The notes: generated from the letters alone by a model not told the origin. A DNA stretch of 64,000 nucleotides from Emticicia sp965283955 (GCA_965283955.1 CBDIQW010000001.1:620001-684000), one strand, 5' to 3'; counted from the stretch's first letter, positions 35,035-44,786 are shown. Program-made: numbers and translations.

Positions 35035-35740
35035 GTTTTTCTTTGAGTTGATCAATCACATAACGGATTGAACTGTAAGAATTTAGTAAAGCTATTTGCA
35101 CCTCTTTTTCGGTCATCCACTCCAGTTTTTCAATGCCTTCTTCGGTCTGTGGCTGCATTTTCGATGCGTCAGTGCAGTTCATTCTATACCATTTCGTTCG
35201 CTTCAAAATTTTGCGAGTTCCCATCGTATAGGTGTGCCACGTTGTGCAGAGTTTCTCGGACAATTGCACTTTTATTCCACACTCTTCTTCTACTTCTCGT
35301 ACAGCGGTTTGTTTAGCTTTTTCGTTATCGTCTCGTTTTCCTTTGGGCAAATCCCATTTTCCGAGTCTGTACATCATCAAAATCTTTTGTTCTTCATTGA
35401 AAACAACCCCACCCGCCGCTTTTACTACTTTATAAAAATTCTTAATCTGGGTTTCGATAGCTGGCTTATTCTCTACAACGAGTGTAACTGACTGATAAAC
35501 AACATCTTTTGATTGCTGAATTAACTTAAAAAACTTGTCAATCGTAGCTTCAGCAGCATTCAAAATTATGACATGTCCATGCAATTTTTTCAGACTCAAA
35601 GATTCCAAACGAGCATCAATCATCGTATCAAAATCATTACCATGCAGATGCTTAAATTTTTTGGTGCTTACTATTCTAACTAATTTATCGTCAATAAAAA
35701 TAACCATGAGGTTTTCAGAAAAAGATTGATTAAGAGGCAA
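35015..35740 (-). CDS. NUDIX hydrolase with N-terminal extension
   Basis: 241 residues. The Nudix box G-x5-E-x7-R-E-V-x-E-E-x-G-I is complete, starting at 'GKRDDNE' near residue 134. The N-terminal 100 residues are an extra domain of unknown role, seen in other Bacteroidota Nudix proteins. Hydrolyses a nucleoside diphosphate linked to another group; the substrate is not predictable. The 3' end overlaps the T9SS protein gene. Confidence 0.9.
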   Translation of the reverse strand: MPLNQSFSENLMVIFIDDKLVRIVSTKKFKHLHGNDFDTMIDARLESLSLKKLHGHVIILNAAEATIDKFFKLIQQSKDVVYQSVTLVVENKPAIETQIKNFYKVVKAAGGVVFNEEQKILMMYRLGKWDLPKGKRDDNEKAKQTAVREVEEECGIKVQLSEKLCTTWHTYTMGTRKILKRTKWYRMNCTDASKMQPQTEEGIEKLEWMTEKEVQIALLNSYSSIRYVIDQLKEKHETKIQ

Positions 35741-35876
35741 AGTTCGGAATTTTTTTGGAAGTAATTAGAGAGATAAAAAAATTATAATATTGTTTTTGCG
35801 TAATTTCTGATTAAAATATTTTATTTTGCATCTTAATAATCATCCAAACCCCAGTAAATGAGGGTTTAAACTTTAA

Positions 35877-37160
35877 ATGGAAATTTTAATAATCCTTTTT
35901 TTAGTCATTCTTAATGGTATTTTCTCCATGTCGGAGATTGCCCTAATATCCTCTCGAAAAACAAAACTTGAAATAGCAAGCAAAAACGGCGATCGCCGAG
36001 CCGCCGCCGCACTCGAACTCGCAAATTCTCCTAATCGTTTTCTTTCTACGGTTCAAATCGGTATCACACTCATCAGTATTTTGACGGGTATTTTTTCGGG
36101 CGATACGCTCACGATTGGTATTCAAGATTTTCTTACAGGTCTTGGTCTCGAACTCAAATATGCCGACAATATAGCGGTTGGTTTAGTGGTATTAATCATC
36201 GGTTTCATTCAATTAGTCTTAGGCGAATTGGTTCCGAAACGTATAGGGATGTCGAACCCAGAAGCAATTGCCAAAACGATGGTTGCTCCGATGAATATTT
36301 TGTCGAAAATAACTTCTCCTTTCATTTGGCTTCTAACTCAATGTAGTGATTTGATAATCAAGATTTTAGGAATTGAAGTTTCCGACAGCTCGGTAACGGA
36401 GGAAGAAATCAAATCAATGATTCAAGAAGGCACAACAGGTGGAGCAATTGATGAAATCGAACAAGAAATTGTACAAAATGTATTTCATTTGGGCGATAGA
36501 AAAATCACTTCGTTGATGACTAACCGCAGTGATTTAACTTACCTTGATTTAGAAGACTCCGTAGAAGAGAATATTGCGAAAATCATCGAAACTAAGCACT
36601 CGGTTTATCCGATTTGTAAAGATGGTATTGATAACATAACAGGGCTTCTCTACATAAAAGATTTACTTGGTAAAGATTTAGGTACTGAACTACAACACCT
36701 TGAAGACCTCGGCAAAGAACCATTGTTTATTCCTGAAAATAACCAAGCATACCAAGCACTTGAAAAATTCCGTGAAGAACGTATTCACATGGGAATTATC
36801 TTAGACGAATACGGTAGTGTGATGGGAATTATTACACTTAATGATATTTTGGATGCTTTAGTAGGAGATATTTCGATGGATGATGAGTTTGAGTATGAAG
36901 TAGTTGAGCGTGAAGATGGCAGTTTCTTGGTAGATGCCTCACTCCCATTCGATGATTTCTTGAATCAGTTTGAAGTAGTCATCAATAATCGTAAAGAATA
37001 TACTGGTTTTGATACCCTCGGCGGTTTTGCTCTGCATATTTTACAGGAAATTCCTGATACAGGCGATAAGTTTGAATGGGAAGACTACGAATTTGAAATT
37101 GTCGATATGGACAAAAATCGTATTGATAAGATTTTATTAAAGAAAAAAGAAAACTCCTAA
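35877..37160 (+). CDS. CNNM/CorC-type hemolysin family membrane protein
   Basis: 427 residues: DUF21 transmembrane domain (about 1-185, 'SMSEIALISSRKTKLE' and 'VLGELVPKRIGMSNPE'), two CBS domains (about 205-325; 'MTNRSDLTYLDLEDS' and 'MGIILDEYGSVMGIITLND') and a C-terminal CorC_HlyC domain (about 340-425). CNNM/CorC proteins take part in Mg2+ homeostasis (export). Followed by pyrE, with two repeat elements between them. Confidence 0.93.
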   Translation: MEILIILFLVILNGIFSMSEIALISSRKTKLEIASKNGDRRAAAALELANSPNRFLSTVQIGITLISILTGIFSGDTLTIGIQDFLTGLGLELKYADNIAVGLVVLIIGFIQLVLGELVPKRIGMSNPEAIAKTMVAPMNILSKITSPFIWLLTQCSDLIIKILGIEVSDSSVTEEEIKSMIQEGTTGGAIDEIEQEIVQNVFHLGDRKITSLMTNRSDLTYLDLEDSVEENIAKIIETKHSVYPICKDGIDNITGLLYIKDLLGKDLGTELQHLEDLGKEPLFIPENNQAYQALEKFREERIHMGIILDEYGSVMGIITLNDILDALVGDISMDDEFEYEVVEREDGSFLVDASLPFDDFLNQFEVVINNRKEYTGFDTLGGFALHILQEIPDTGDKFEWEDYEFEIVDMDKNRIDKILLKKKENS

Positions 37161-37161
37161 A

Positions 37162-37183
37162 CACCCCTAACCCCTAAAGGGGA
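37162..37183. repeat. CCCCTAAAGGGG-type element, left copy
   Basis: CACCCCTAACCCCTAAAGGG followed by GA, immediately after the CNNM stop. It is the inverted counterpart of 37265-37287. Confidence 0.8.
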
Positions 37184-37264
37184 ACAAAAACATTTTCTAC
37201 TCATCGAATACGAAAATTATGTCCCTCTTTAAATTGCCTCTGTTAGGATTATTTTTATTTTAGC

Positions 37265-37287
37265 TCCCCTTTAGGGGCGGGGGGGTG
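37265..37287. repeat. CCCCTTTAGGGG-type element, right copy
   Basis: TCCCCTTTAGGGGC then GGGGGGGTG, 11 bases before the pyrE ATG. It faces the 37162 copy in inverted orientation, with about 80 ordinary bases between. Confidence 0.8.
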
Positions 37288-37297
37288 TTTTTCAGTT

Positions 37298-37927
37298 ATG
37301 ACCGTATCTCAAAAAATCGCTTCTTTATTATTAGAAACAAAAGCCGTAAAATTAAGTCCTGAACAACCATTCAAGTGGAGTTCTGGTTGGAACTCGCCAA
37401 TCTATTGCGATAACCGTGTAACGCTTTCGTTTGCGGAAGGCCGTACATTTATCAAGAAATCTTTGGCAAAGGCTATCAAGAAACATTTTCCTGATGCAAC
37501 TTTGATTGCTGGTGTAGCTACGGCAGGAATTCCACAAGGAGCCTTAGTTGCTGATGCATTGGGCTTACCATTTGCTTATGTCCGCCCTAAACCGAAAGAG
37601 CATGGCATGGGAAACCAAATTGAAGGACGCATTGAAAAAGGACAAAAAGTTGTAGTTATCGAAGATTTGATTTCGACTGGTGGAAGTTCATTAAAAGCCG
37701 TTGATGCCTTGCGTGAAGCTGGGATAGAAGTTGTAGGAATGGTGGCAATTTTTACTTATGGTTTTAAAGTTGCTGATAAAAACTTTGCTGATAAAGGAGT
37801 AAAATTAGTCACTTTGAGTCATTATAATGCACTCATCGATCAAGCAATTGCCCAAAATTATATCTCAGCCGATTCTTTAGAATCATTAAAAAAATGGAGA
37901 CGTAACCCAGAAAAATGGGGCGTTTGA
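37298..37927 (+). CDS. pyrE: orotate phosphoribosyltransferase
   Basis: 209 residues, complete. PRPP-binding motif 'VVVIEDLISTGGSS' near residue 117; orotate-side residues in 'KWSSGWNSPIYCDNR' near 26 and 'PFAYVRPKPKEHG' near 91. It converts orotate and PRPP to OMP in pyrimidine synthesis. A strong terminator follows. Confidence 0.96.
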   Translation: MTVSQKIASLLLETKAVKLSPEQPFKWSSGWNSPIYCDNRVTLSFAEGRTFIKKSLAKAIKKHFPDATLIAGVATAGIPQGALVADALGLPFAYVRPKPKEHGMGNQIEGRIEKGQKVVVIEDLISTGGSSLKAVDALREAGIEVVGMVAIFTYGFKVADKNFADKGVKLVTLSHYNALIDQAIAQNYISADSLESLKKWRRNPEKWGV

Positions 37928-37947
37928 TTTTTGAAGTCATATTTAAG

Positions 37948-37982
37948 AAAAAGGTTTGATGTCTTGAACATCAAACCTTTTT
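37948..37982. terminator. bidirectional terminator, pyrE / secreted protein
   Basis: 15-bp perfect hairpin (37948-37962 and 37968-37982), loop CTTGA, flanked by A-rich and T-rich runs. Located between the convergent genes pyrE and 38006-42434. Confidence 0.9.
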
Positions 37983-38005
37983 TAATTTCTACAAAAACCT
38001 GACTA

Positions 38006-38563
38006 TTAATTACACCCTGCAATCTCTGCCTTGAAAACTGAGCTTGAATTTGCTTGAAAACCTGCATTTAATAAAATTGAGTTCCCTGCTTTATAAATTG
38101 TATTTGCAGGAGCAAGTACCTTATTTGTTGCTGTTATTGTTTGGCTTGCTTGATTTGTTGTTACTCCACCAGAAATATCATTATTTGGACTAACGAGATT
38201 CAACGTGGCCGTCACAGAACTAAGATTTGAACCATTACTTCCTCCAACAAGCATTTGATTTGTAGAAACCACTCTAATTCTATAATTTGATCCAACTGCA
38301 ATATTTATCGGAATTGTACAAACTGCTACACCCGCCGCTGGTGTACTCCCTATAATAACTGGATTATCGAATGTACCATTTGCATCAGAAAGTTGTACAT
38401 CAAACTGATTAGCAGGGTTAAATGCCCCAGTTGTTGTAAAATTCACATTGAATGTACTTCCTGCACATAAAGAATTAAGTGTAAATGTCGGAGCTGAGAT
38501 ACTGGCATTATTGGCCACTATTGTAAAATCAGTTTCAATTGGGCCATAAACAATGCTTCCCAT
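38006..38563 (-). CDS. C-terminal frame segment of the large secreted protein (3-coathanger stack)
   Basis: This is the 3' part of the gene at 38646-42434, displaced by one extra T (plus strand: A5 run 38660-38664). Reading the restored frame from there gives 'ALFNNTGNDVLGRNLGPGNY', joining to '...EVIESIAPF' upstream. The segment holds a beta-rich Ig-like domain and, at the end, the '3-coathanger stack' module 'AGNSILLNAGFQANSSSVFK' closing in AEIAGCN. It is not an independent gene; ATG 38563 is internal. Confidence 0.8.
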   Translation of the reverse strand: MGSIVYGPIETDFTIVANNASISAPTFTLNSLCAGSTFNVNFTTTGAFNPANQFDVQLSDANGTFDNPVIIGSTPAAGVAVCTIPINIAVGSNYRIRVVSTNQMLVGGSNGSNLSSVTATLNLVSPNNDISGGVTTNQASQTITATNKVLAPANTIYKAGNSILLNAGFQANSSSVFKAEIAGCN

Positions 38564-38645
38564 TGCATTATCTTGGCTATAGCCTGTGACGGTAAGTTTG
38601 TAATTACCTGGCCCTAAATTTCTACCTAAAACATCATTTCCTGTA

Positions 38646-41600
38646 TTATTGAATAAAGCAAAAAGGTGCTATACTCTCAATTACTTCGTGCAAATAAGGT
38701 AATCCTGTTATTCTCATCCTAAAACTTTCAATTAAAATATTAGGGCAAATCGGATTCACCAAAACCGAAGTTTGCTCTGGCACTTCGGCAATAACCATAT
38801 TATTGAGCAAAGGGAATTTAAAGATAAACGGATTACCAGCCTGCACGTAGTCATATTCAACAATTGCTAAACAAGGATTATTCTCTGTAATAATAACAGA
38901 TGTTGTAGCCGTGGCTGTGCAATTATTTTGGGTAACGGTAACCGTATAAACTCCTGCCATTGCTAAAGTTGCATTTACTATACTTGCAGGATTTAGCGTA
39001 CTCGAAAAGGCATTAGGGCCTGTCCAAGTATATGTACTTCCACCAGTTGCAGATAGCTGAATTGTTTGGCCAGTTAAATAAGGTCCATTATTTGTGGCTA
39101 TCGGTGTAATGGTAGTAACAGTGACTGTAGCAGCAGATGAATTAGCTTCTGGACACTCTCCATCTTTTACTACTGCTCTATACTTGGTGGTTTGAGTCAG
39201 ATTACTATAAGATAAAGTATTGTTGGTATTTGAAATCAATGTAGTATTTACAAAATTATCTGTTGAAGATTCCCAACGAATAATTGTACCAGTATGACCA
39301 TTCAATGTTAATACTCCTGAATTACTTCCAGCACAAACATTCGCATCAGACGACACAGAACCTCCTGCTGATAAGCAATTGAGTGAAGAAATCGTTAGTC
39401 TTGCAGGTTTTCTTACACTTGTTGCACATTCAGTGAGACCCGAACAACTTGCTTCAGCATAATAAGTATATACTCCTGGGGCTGTATCGGTCGGAATATA
39501 TTCAGAACCAGTCCCTAAGCTTGTGCCTCCTGTAGCACTACTATACCAAGAAATAGTACTGGCAGCACCTGACCCAGAAGTGAGAACTGTCACCGAAAAA
39601 CCTTCCACGCAAAGAGGATCAATCGAAGCTGCATCTTCTGCAATTAAAGTCCAAGTACCATTTGGGTTTAAACCATTAAATGCAGCAAGAGATTGGGCAG
39701 GAGAAAAAGTGCCATTTGCAGGTAATGAACCAACAGTCAATGCAGCCCCCCCATCTTCAAATATAGTTGTCAAAACACCTAACGGAACTACCCCAATAGC
39801 ATAAGTATCTGTATTTACAAGATTGACTATAGTGCCATCAGGAGCTTTAATTTTAAATGAAACTTCATCATAATAAGGTCGTCCTGTTCCGCCAATAGTG
39901 CCACAATCAATGATACTACCACCACTTCTTTTTCTCCATGTAATAGAAATTTTTGTACTACCAATACTTGGTCCAGCACCCGAAACCAAAACTTGAGGAT
40001 CAACTCCACTTTTTGTTCCACCATCATATCCAATCGTTGTACCTGTGTATGTAGTAGTAGTGGTACTCGGACAAATAGCATTTGCCTGCAATCCATTTCC
40101 AGCAGTGATTATTGTACCAACTGTAATAGTACGGCTAACCGTTACAGGTGGAGGCGTACCTACTTTTACAATTATCACAATAGGCGAAGAAGAAACAGTG
40201 CAACCAAGACGGCTCACAGCAACTTGATAGCTCCCTGAGGTTTTGGCATTGTAATGAGATTGAGTTGCACCAGTAATCAAAACATTATTTCTATACCACT
40301 GATAAGTTAAATTTGTCCCAGCATTAGCTACTAAAATAGCCGAATCACCTTCACAGAAAGTAGTTGGTCGAGTTACAGAAATATTTGCGGTCGGACAACT
40401 TATGGTTCCAATGATTGTAATTCTATGCTTTTGGTTGAAAGTACCAGCAATAGCATTTCCACCATTAGCATTGATTGTATAAGCTAAATCTATAAATTCA
40501 TCGGCTTCATTGAAAGAATCATCATAAACTCTTAGTGTAAAAGATTGGGTTAAATTTGAGGTATTTAAAACAATCGGAGAGATATTCAATAAATCATAAT
40601 CGACCCCTTCGGTAGCAGTACCAGTTTTGGTTATTTCGATGTTTACATCTTGTGATGGTACTTGATCTATAACAACTGTAATCGGGTAATCTTTGTAATA
40701 CTGATTTGCATTAAGAGGAGTTATTGATTCTTTCTGGCGTGCAATTGTTCCCCCAAATTTAAAGTGTACTGTCGGAGTTGTCACTGGGTCATTTACTTTA
40801 AAACTACCTATTCGAGTCTTAAAATCAACGTTAGCAGTTGTGGCATAATATTCAGCAGTAAACCAAAGCGTCTCTTCATCTGCAGGGTCGGTGGTCATAG
40901 CAGAGTAATCTCCCCAACGCCCATTTGAATTCGTCTGCGAACCTCCCGAAGCATGAAAAAGCTGTTCTGCTCCCAACGTACCAACTGGGTCGGTTTTCTT
41001 TCTTTCCGCATAATAAATATCTGGATAATTTGTAGAACTTGACCTGCTATAAGCCAATGCAATATTGCCTCTTTGATCAATCCCCGCACAACCCATCCAA
41101 CGGTTAATCCCCGCAGCACCACTAATGGCCGTAGGTGAGTAGGTGGATTGTTGATTCACTACCCAAGGACTTGATGGACTTGCTCTCGTAAGTTCGTACC
41201 AGCGAGTGGCAGCCTGATATGTTGCAGCCGATGTAGGACTTTCGCCACTTACATTCACTACATGATTCATTACTAAAGATTCGTAATCATCAAATCTTCG
41301 ATATATTATCCGACTCATCATACGATCGGCGATGGCATCTAATCGAACAGCCGTGCCTTGTTGTTCGATTGGGTTTGAAGAAGGGGAATTACCATCGAAA
41401 GCAGCCACAGGAATACTCGTAACCGAACTAAGCGTTGATAAAGCAGGGTTTGAAAAGTTAGGGGTTAATGTACGTAACTGTAATTCATCCGACCCGCCAA
41501 ACTCATCAGCATTAAAAGTAACAAATGTAGGTTGAGAGCTAATTTCTGGAGTTTTAAAACCTTCAAAACTTGCTGGTAAATAACCACCCGTTGTAGCATC

Positions 41601-42434
41601 ATTGAAGCCAACACCATTGGCAGTACTTTCACCGTTAAGCATTTTACTTCTGTCAAAAGCCCAATATCCTTGCCCAAGATAGGCTGTTCCAGATTGATTG
41701 AAATTATGAGTTGTTACGACATAACTATTATTCCAAATCCCAACATGCGGATAATCAGGAAAAACACCTGTTGTTAGAAATTCATAAATATTATATGCAC
41801 CAGTTGGGTCATTGGTCTGTGAAACACAAAAAATAAGTGATTCTCTGCCAGAAGTAAATAAACTACTAAATTGAAGCAAAATCCATCGATCTGCCATATG
41901 GTCATATAGGGTTATAGGGTCGCCATCATCAGTAGAAGTCGATGCAATTTGACTAAATTTCAGGGCTGGAGTTAGTGGATTTCCTGATTTATCATAAACC
42001 CTGTGCACTAAATTTATCATCTGCACTACGTGATTTGGCCCTACACTAAGAACAGGGTCTGGCGGGGACAACAATCCAAAACCAGCAGTAGAATTATCGG
42101 TAGTACCGACGCCATCGAATGAAGTACTGAGAGCCTTAGTACTCAAATTATTAAAATTTATTTTTGCAGTTTTTTGAAGAGCCTCATCAGTATTCTTACC
42201 CAATGGGTTTTCAACTGCAAACCTTACTCTTTTATTAATTTTATCACGTAATGCTTGATATTTAGGATTTCTGTCTGGTTTTCTCTTTGTATCCAATGCT
42301 TCTGGTGCTTTAATATCTTTCAGCTTTGGTGATACTCTAACCAGTTTTCCTGTAATAATATTCGACGGTGCTTTCTGCCCAAAAGTATCTACACAAACCA
42401 AAGTAAGAAGCAAAAGTAGAATTCGATTCATCAT
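38646..42434 (-). CDS. large secreted multi-domain protein, main frame (Calx-beta, Ig-like, P-domain-like)
   Basis: 1262 residues in this frame, about 1,475 once joined to 38006-38563. Signal peptide (about 1-20, CVDTFGQ). Residues about 85-540 form a region with beta-propeller-like repeats ('SVGPNHVVQMINLVHRVYDK' near 130, 'WMGCAGIDQRGNIALAYSRS', 'WGDYSAMTTDPADEETLWFT'). A Calx-beta-like domain follows (about 560-690, 'GVDYDLLNISP', 'DDSFNEADEF'), then an Ig-like domain (about 695-775), a proprotein-convertase P-domain-like region (about 790-930, 'FNGLNPNGTWTLIAEDAASI') and two or three more Ig/PKD-like domains. The frame ends abnormally at FCFIQ near 38646. Probably a cell-surface or secreted protein; no enzymatic motif seen. 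Confidence 0.82.
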   Translation of the reverse strand: MMNRILLLLLTLVCVDTFGQKAPSNIITGKLVRVSPKLKDIKAPEALDTKRKPDRNPKYQALRDKINKRVRFAVENPLGKNTDEALQKTAKINFNNLSTKALSTSFDGVGTTDNSTAGFGLLSPPDPVLSVGPNHVVQMINLVHRVYDKSGNPLTPALKFSQIASTSTDDGDPITLYDHMADRWILLQFSSLFTSGRESLIFCVSQTNDPTGAYNIYEFLTTGVFPDYPHVGIWNNSYVVTTHNFNQSGTAYLGQGYWAFDRSKMLNGESTANGVGFNDATTGGYLPASFEGFKTPEISSQPTFVTFNADEFGGSDELQLRTLTPNFSNPALSTLSSVTSIPVAAFDGNSPSSNPIEQQGTAVRLDAIADRMMSRIIYRRFDDYESLVMNHVVNVSGESPTSAATYQAATRWYELTRASPSSPWVVNQQSTYSPTAISGAAGINRWMGCAGIDQRGNIALAYSRSSSTNYPDIYYAERKKTDPVGTLGAEQLFHASGGSQTNSNGRWGDYSAMTTDPADEETLWFTAEYYATTANVDFKTRIGSFKVNDPVTTPTVHFKFGGTIARQKESITPLNANQYYKDYPITVVIDQVPSQDVNIEITKTGTATEGVDYDLLNISPIVLNTSNLTQSFTLRVYDDSFNEADEFIDLAYTINANGGNAIAGTFNQKHRITIIGTISCPTANISVTRPTTFCEGDSAILVANAGTNLTYQWYRNNVLITGATQSHYNAKTSGSYQVAVSRLGCTVSSSPIVIIVKVGTPPPVTVSRTITVGTIITAGNGLQANAICPSTTTTTYTGTTIGYDGGTKSGVDPQVLVSGAGPSIGSTKISITWRKRSGGSIIDCGTIGGTGRPYYDEVSFKIKAPDGTIVNLVNTDTYAIGVVPLGVLTTIFEDGGAALTVGSLPANGTFSPAQSLAAFNGLNPNGTWTLIAEDAASIDPLCVEGFSVTVLTSGSGAASTISWYSSATGGTSLGTGSEYIPTDTAPGVYTYYAEASCSGLTECATSVRKPARLTISSLNCLSAGGSVSSDANVCAGSNSGVLTLNGHTGTIIRWESSTDNFVNTTLISNTNNTLSYSNLTQTTKYRAVVKDGECPEANSSAATVTVTTITPIATNNGPYLTGQTIQLSATGGSTYTWTGPNAFSSTLNPASIVNATLAMAGVYTVTVTQNNCTATATTSVIITENNPCLAIVEYDYVQAGNPFIFKFPLLNNMVIAEVPEQTSVLVNPICPNILIESFRMRITGLPYLHEVIESIAPFCFIQ

Positions 42435-42890
42435 ATAAAAGTCTTATTTACCAAAAAATGTATAAATCTAATAGAAGTATTTAAATTTTGATAGTAAAAA
42501 ACAGGTTATTTACTTAATGGTAGATACTCACACAAACAAAAATTATATTATTTGGCAAACAAAAAGCCATTCATTTTGAAAGAATAGGCTCAAATTTAAG
42601 TAGTAAAGACATCTCAATTCATGAAAACTTTCTGAATATTTATTGTCACATTCGATACAAATGCCTCTTTTGTCCATCGGATCTGGATTGTTCCTGTTTT
42701 ATTATAACTAAATTGAATAACAGTTCAATCTGAAAAACTGATTCAATCCTGTCTGCAAACCTCTTGCTTGATTTGAATAAATGGTTCAGTTTTAGCTGCT
42801 TATTTCTGAGTTTTTTTCCAATCCACTACTAAACTTTGGAAATAGAGCATATATTTACTTATTTGCACTTCCATTTTAACCTTATTACTT
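42435..42890. other. 456-base intergenic region between divergent genes
   Basis: AT-rich, between the start of the large secreted protein (-) and the sugar transporter (+). It must contain both promoters. I see only imperfect TAnnTTTG matches (for example near 42832-42838 and 42853-42865) and no open frame, RNA gene or strong hairpin. Confidence 0.5.
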
Positions 42891-43346
42891 ATGCAAAATA
42901 ATCGTTCCCATCTTTACACCCTCATGACCGTTTGGTTTTTTTGGAGCTTCGTAGCTGCCTCAAACGGTATTTTAATTCCTCTTTTTAAAGAAAAGTTTAC
43001 ACTTACTCAAACTCAAGCCCAGCTCGTTGACTTCGCATTTTATGCAGCTTACTTCATTGGCTCAGTACTTTATTTGATATTTTCACGCATTATGGGTGGT
43101 GATATTCTCAACAAGATAGGCTATAAAAATGGTATAGTCATTGGACTTTTGATTTCGGCCGTTGGTACGCTTCTTTTTTATCCTGCTGCCCAGACTGCTT
43201 CGTATAATTTATTATTATCAGGGTTATTTATTGTTGGATTAGGGTTTTCGCTCCAACAAACTGCTACTCAACCTTTTATGATTGCACTTGGTCACCAGAA
43301 ACGGGTGCTCAACGTATCAATCTCGGTGGTGCGGTCAATAATTTAG
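42891..43346 (+). CDS. sugar MFS transporter (FucP/GluP type), N-terminal frame segment
   Basis: The first 135 residues of a fucose/glucose:H+ symporter-like transporter. 'FFWSFVAASNGILIPLFK' (TM1, residues 16-33) and 'AYFIGSVLYLIFSRIMGG' (TM2) are FucP-family features; 'GLGFSLQQTATQPFMIALG' (TM4) lies near the end. After residue 135 (about 43294) the frame turns to nonsense. One base has been lost around 43292-43297 and the protein continues in the other frame, 'PETGAQRINLGGAVNNLGGT'. The whole natural protein would span 42891-44476, about 528 residues. Confidence 0.85.
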   Translation: MQNNRSHLYTLMTVWFFWSFVAASNGILIPLFKEKFTLTQTQAQLVDFAFYAAYFIGSVLYLIFSRIMGGDILNKIGYKNGIVIGLLISAVGTLLFYPAAQTASYNLLLSGLFIVGLGFSLQQTATQPFMIALGHQKRVLNVSISVVRSII

Positions 43347-43366
43347 GTGGAACAATTGGGCCTGCT

Positions 43367-44476
43367 TTGGTTTCTTATGCCATTTTCGGTTCGATTTCAA
43401 AAGATGCCGCCGCCAATGCTTCAATCGAAGATGTAAAAGTACCTTACCTTATCTTAGGTGTTTTGTTTGCATTGATGGCCTTGTTTTTCTGGATTTCTAA
43501 ACTTCCACGCATCAAAAACGATGAGGATGTACAAGTAAGCAATATTGTTATTGGCCTTCCATTGGCTTTTTTGGTGCTGTGTGTGGGTGTTGCGGTTACT
43601 TTTTCTATCGAAATCGCCATTACATTTACGTTTATACTCATGTGTATTCTAATGATTGGCTATATGATATATTCGTTGGCAGGAAAATCGGGAGCTGTAC
43701 AAAATGCAGGCTCGGTACTGAGTTATCCACAAGCAGTTTTAGGTATGACGGCTATCTTCGTTTATGTGGGTGTTGAAGTAACAATTGGTTCTAATCTTGG
43801 TGAATACTTGAAAGAAACTGAAAACTTAGATTCTTCACAAATTTCTAAATATGTATCATTGTTTTGGGGAAGCATGATGATTGGTCGTTGGACAGCTTCT
43901 ATCGGGAATTTCAATCCTTCGGCTTCAATGAAGAAAATCCTTACAGTGATTGTTCCTTTCATTGCTTTTGCAATTGTTTTGATTGTAAATTCATTATATA
44001 GTGGAGATGTAAGCGATTTATATCCTTACGCTGCTTGTGTAGCCGTGATGATTTTGGCTTACTTTGCGAGTCAAGAAAAGCCAGTTCGTTTACTATTAAT
44101 ATTTACAGCTCTTGGTGCAATTATGTCGATTATCGGCGTAATGACAACTGGAAAGGTTGCTCTTTTCTCATTGATTTCGGGTGGATTATTCTGCTCAGTT
44201 TTATGGCCAAGTATTTTCTCTCTCGGCACGGCTGGACTCGGAAAATTCACAAATCAAGGGGCAGCATTCTTGATTATGATGATTTTGGGTGGTTCAATCA
44301 TCCCGGTAGTGCAAGGAAAAGTTGCCGATTCATTTGGGATTCAAGAATCGTATCTCTTGGCGGCTGGTTGTTTTGTTTACCTATTCGTTTTCGGAATTGT
44401 AGTGCAAGGAGTTTTGCGTAAACAAGGTATAGATTTTGATAAAGAAGTAGTAAAAGGTGGCGGAAAAGGCCATTGA
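43367..44476 (+). CDS. sugar MFS transporter (FucP/GluP type), C-terminal frame segment
   Basis: Continuation of the gene at 42891. The ATG at 43367 is only an internal methionine-like start; open sequence in this frame already encodes 'RINLGGAVNNLGGTIGPAL' from about 43296. The rest has eight further membrane segments, including 'FVYVGVEVTIGSNLGEYL' (TM7, conserved glycine and glutamate of FucP/GluP) and 'FWGSMMIGRWTASIGNF'. It carries hexoses or deoxyhexoses with protons; the exact sugar is unknown. Confidence 0.85.
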   Translation: MVSYAIFGSISKDAAANASIEDVKVPYLILGVLFALMALFFWISKLPRIKNDEDVQVSNIVIGLPLAFLVLCVGVAVTFSIEIAITFTFILMCILMIGYMIYSLAGKSGAVQNAGSVLSYPQAVLGMTAIFVYVGVEVTIGSNLGEYLKETENLDSSQISKYVSLFWGSMMIGRWTASIGNFNPSASMKKILTVIVPFIAFAIVLIVNSLYSGDVSDLYPYAACVAVMILAYFASQEKPVRLLLIFTALGAIMSIIGVMTTGKVALFSLISGGLFCSVLWPSIFSLGTAGLGKFTNQGAAFLIMMILGGSIIPVVQGKVADSFGIQESYLLAAGCFVYLFVFGIVVQGVLRKQGIDFDKEVVKGGGKGH

Positions 44477-44486
44477 TAATTATAGA

Positions 44487-44533
44487 AAACATAAAAAGGT
44501 CACTTCTTATTGAAAAGTGACCTTTTTATGTTT
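44487..44533 (+). terminator. terminator after the sugar transporter
   Basis: 19-bp perfect hairpin (44487-44505 and 44515-44533), loop CTTATTGAA, followed by TTTAAAA. It is 10 bases past the stop. Confidence 0.9.
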
Positions 44534-44730
44534 AAAAACGCATTAATTCTTATTATTCAGAAAATCTTGGTTAGCTTTTATTCCAAAATCATATGCAGAC
44601 GAGATTTTTGTAAGCATTGGTTTTATTTTTAGGAATAGAAGATGTGGCTTTGCTCTGATAAGTAAGTAACAAAACTCTCCAAAAAAAATTTAAGTTAAAT
44701 ACAATTTTGCAAAACAGGTATTTTTACGTA

Positions 44731-44760
44731 TTGTAGCACTAACCAAAAATTATATATTTG
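44731..44760 (+). promoter_or_regulatory. Bacteroidota-type promoter of the 119-aa protein gene
   Basis: TTG (44731-44733), spacer 19, TATATTTG (44753-44760): a full consensus match, 26 bases before the ATG at 44787. Confidence 0.7.
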
Positions 44761-44786
44761 TATTACTTCACTTAAATCTATAAATT

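Noticed and set aside
37162..37287. Insertion sequence remnant with transposase
   Set aside because: No transposase-like frame here or elsewhere in the window; only the short G/C-rich repeats are present.
39523..40238. Several plus-strand frames within the large secreted protein gene
   Set aside because: Opposite-strand shadows of Thr/Ser/Gly-rich coding sequence.
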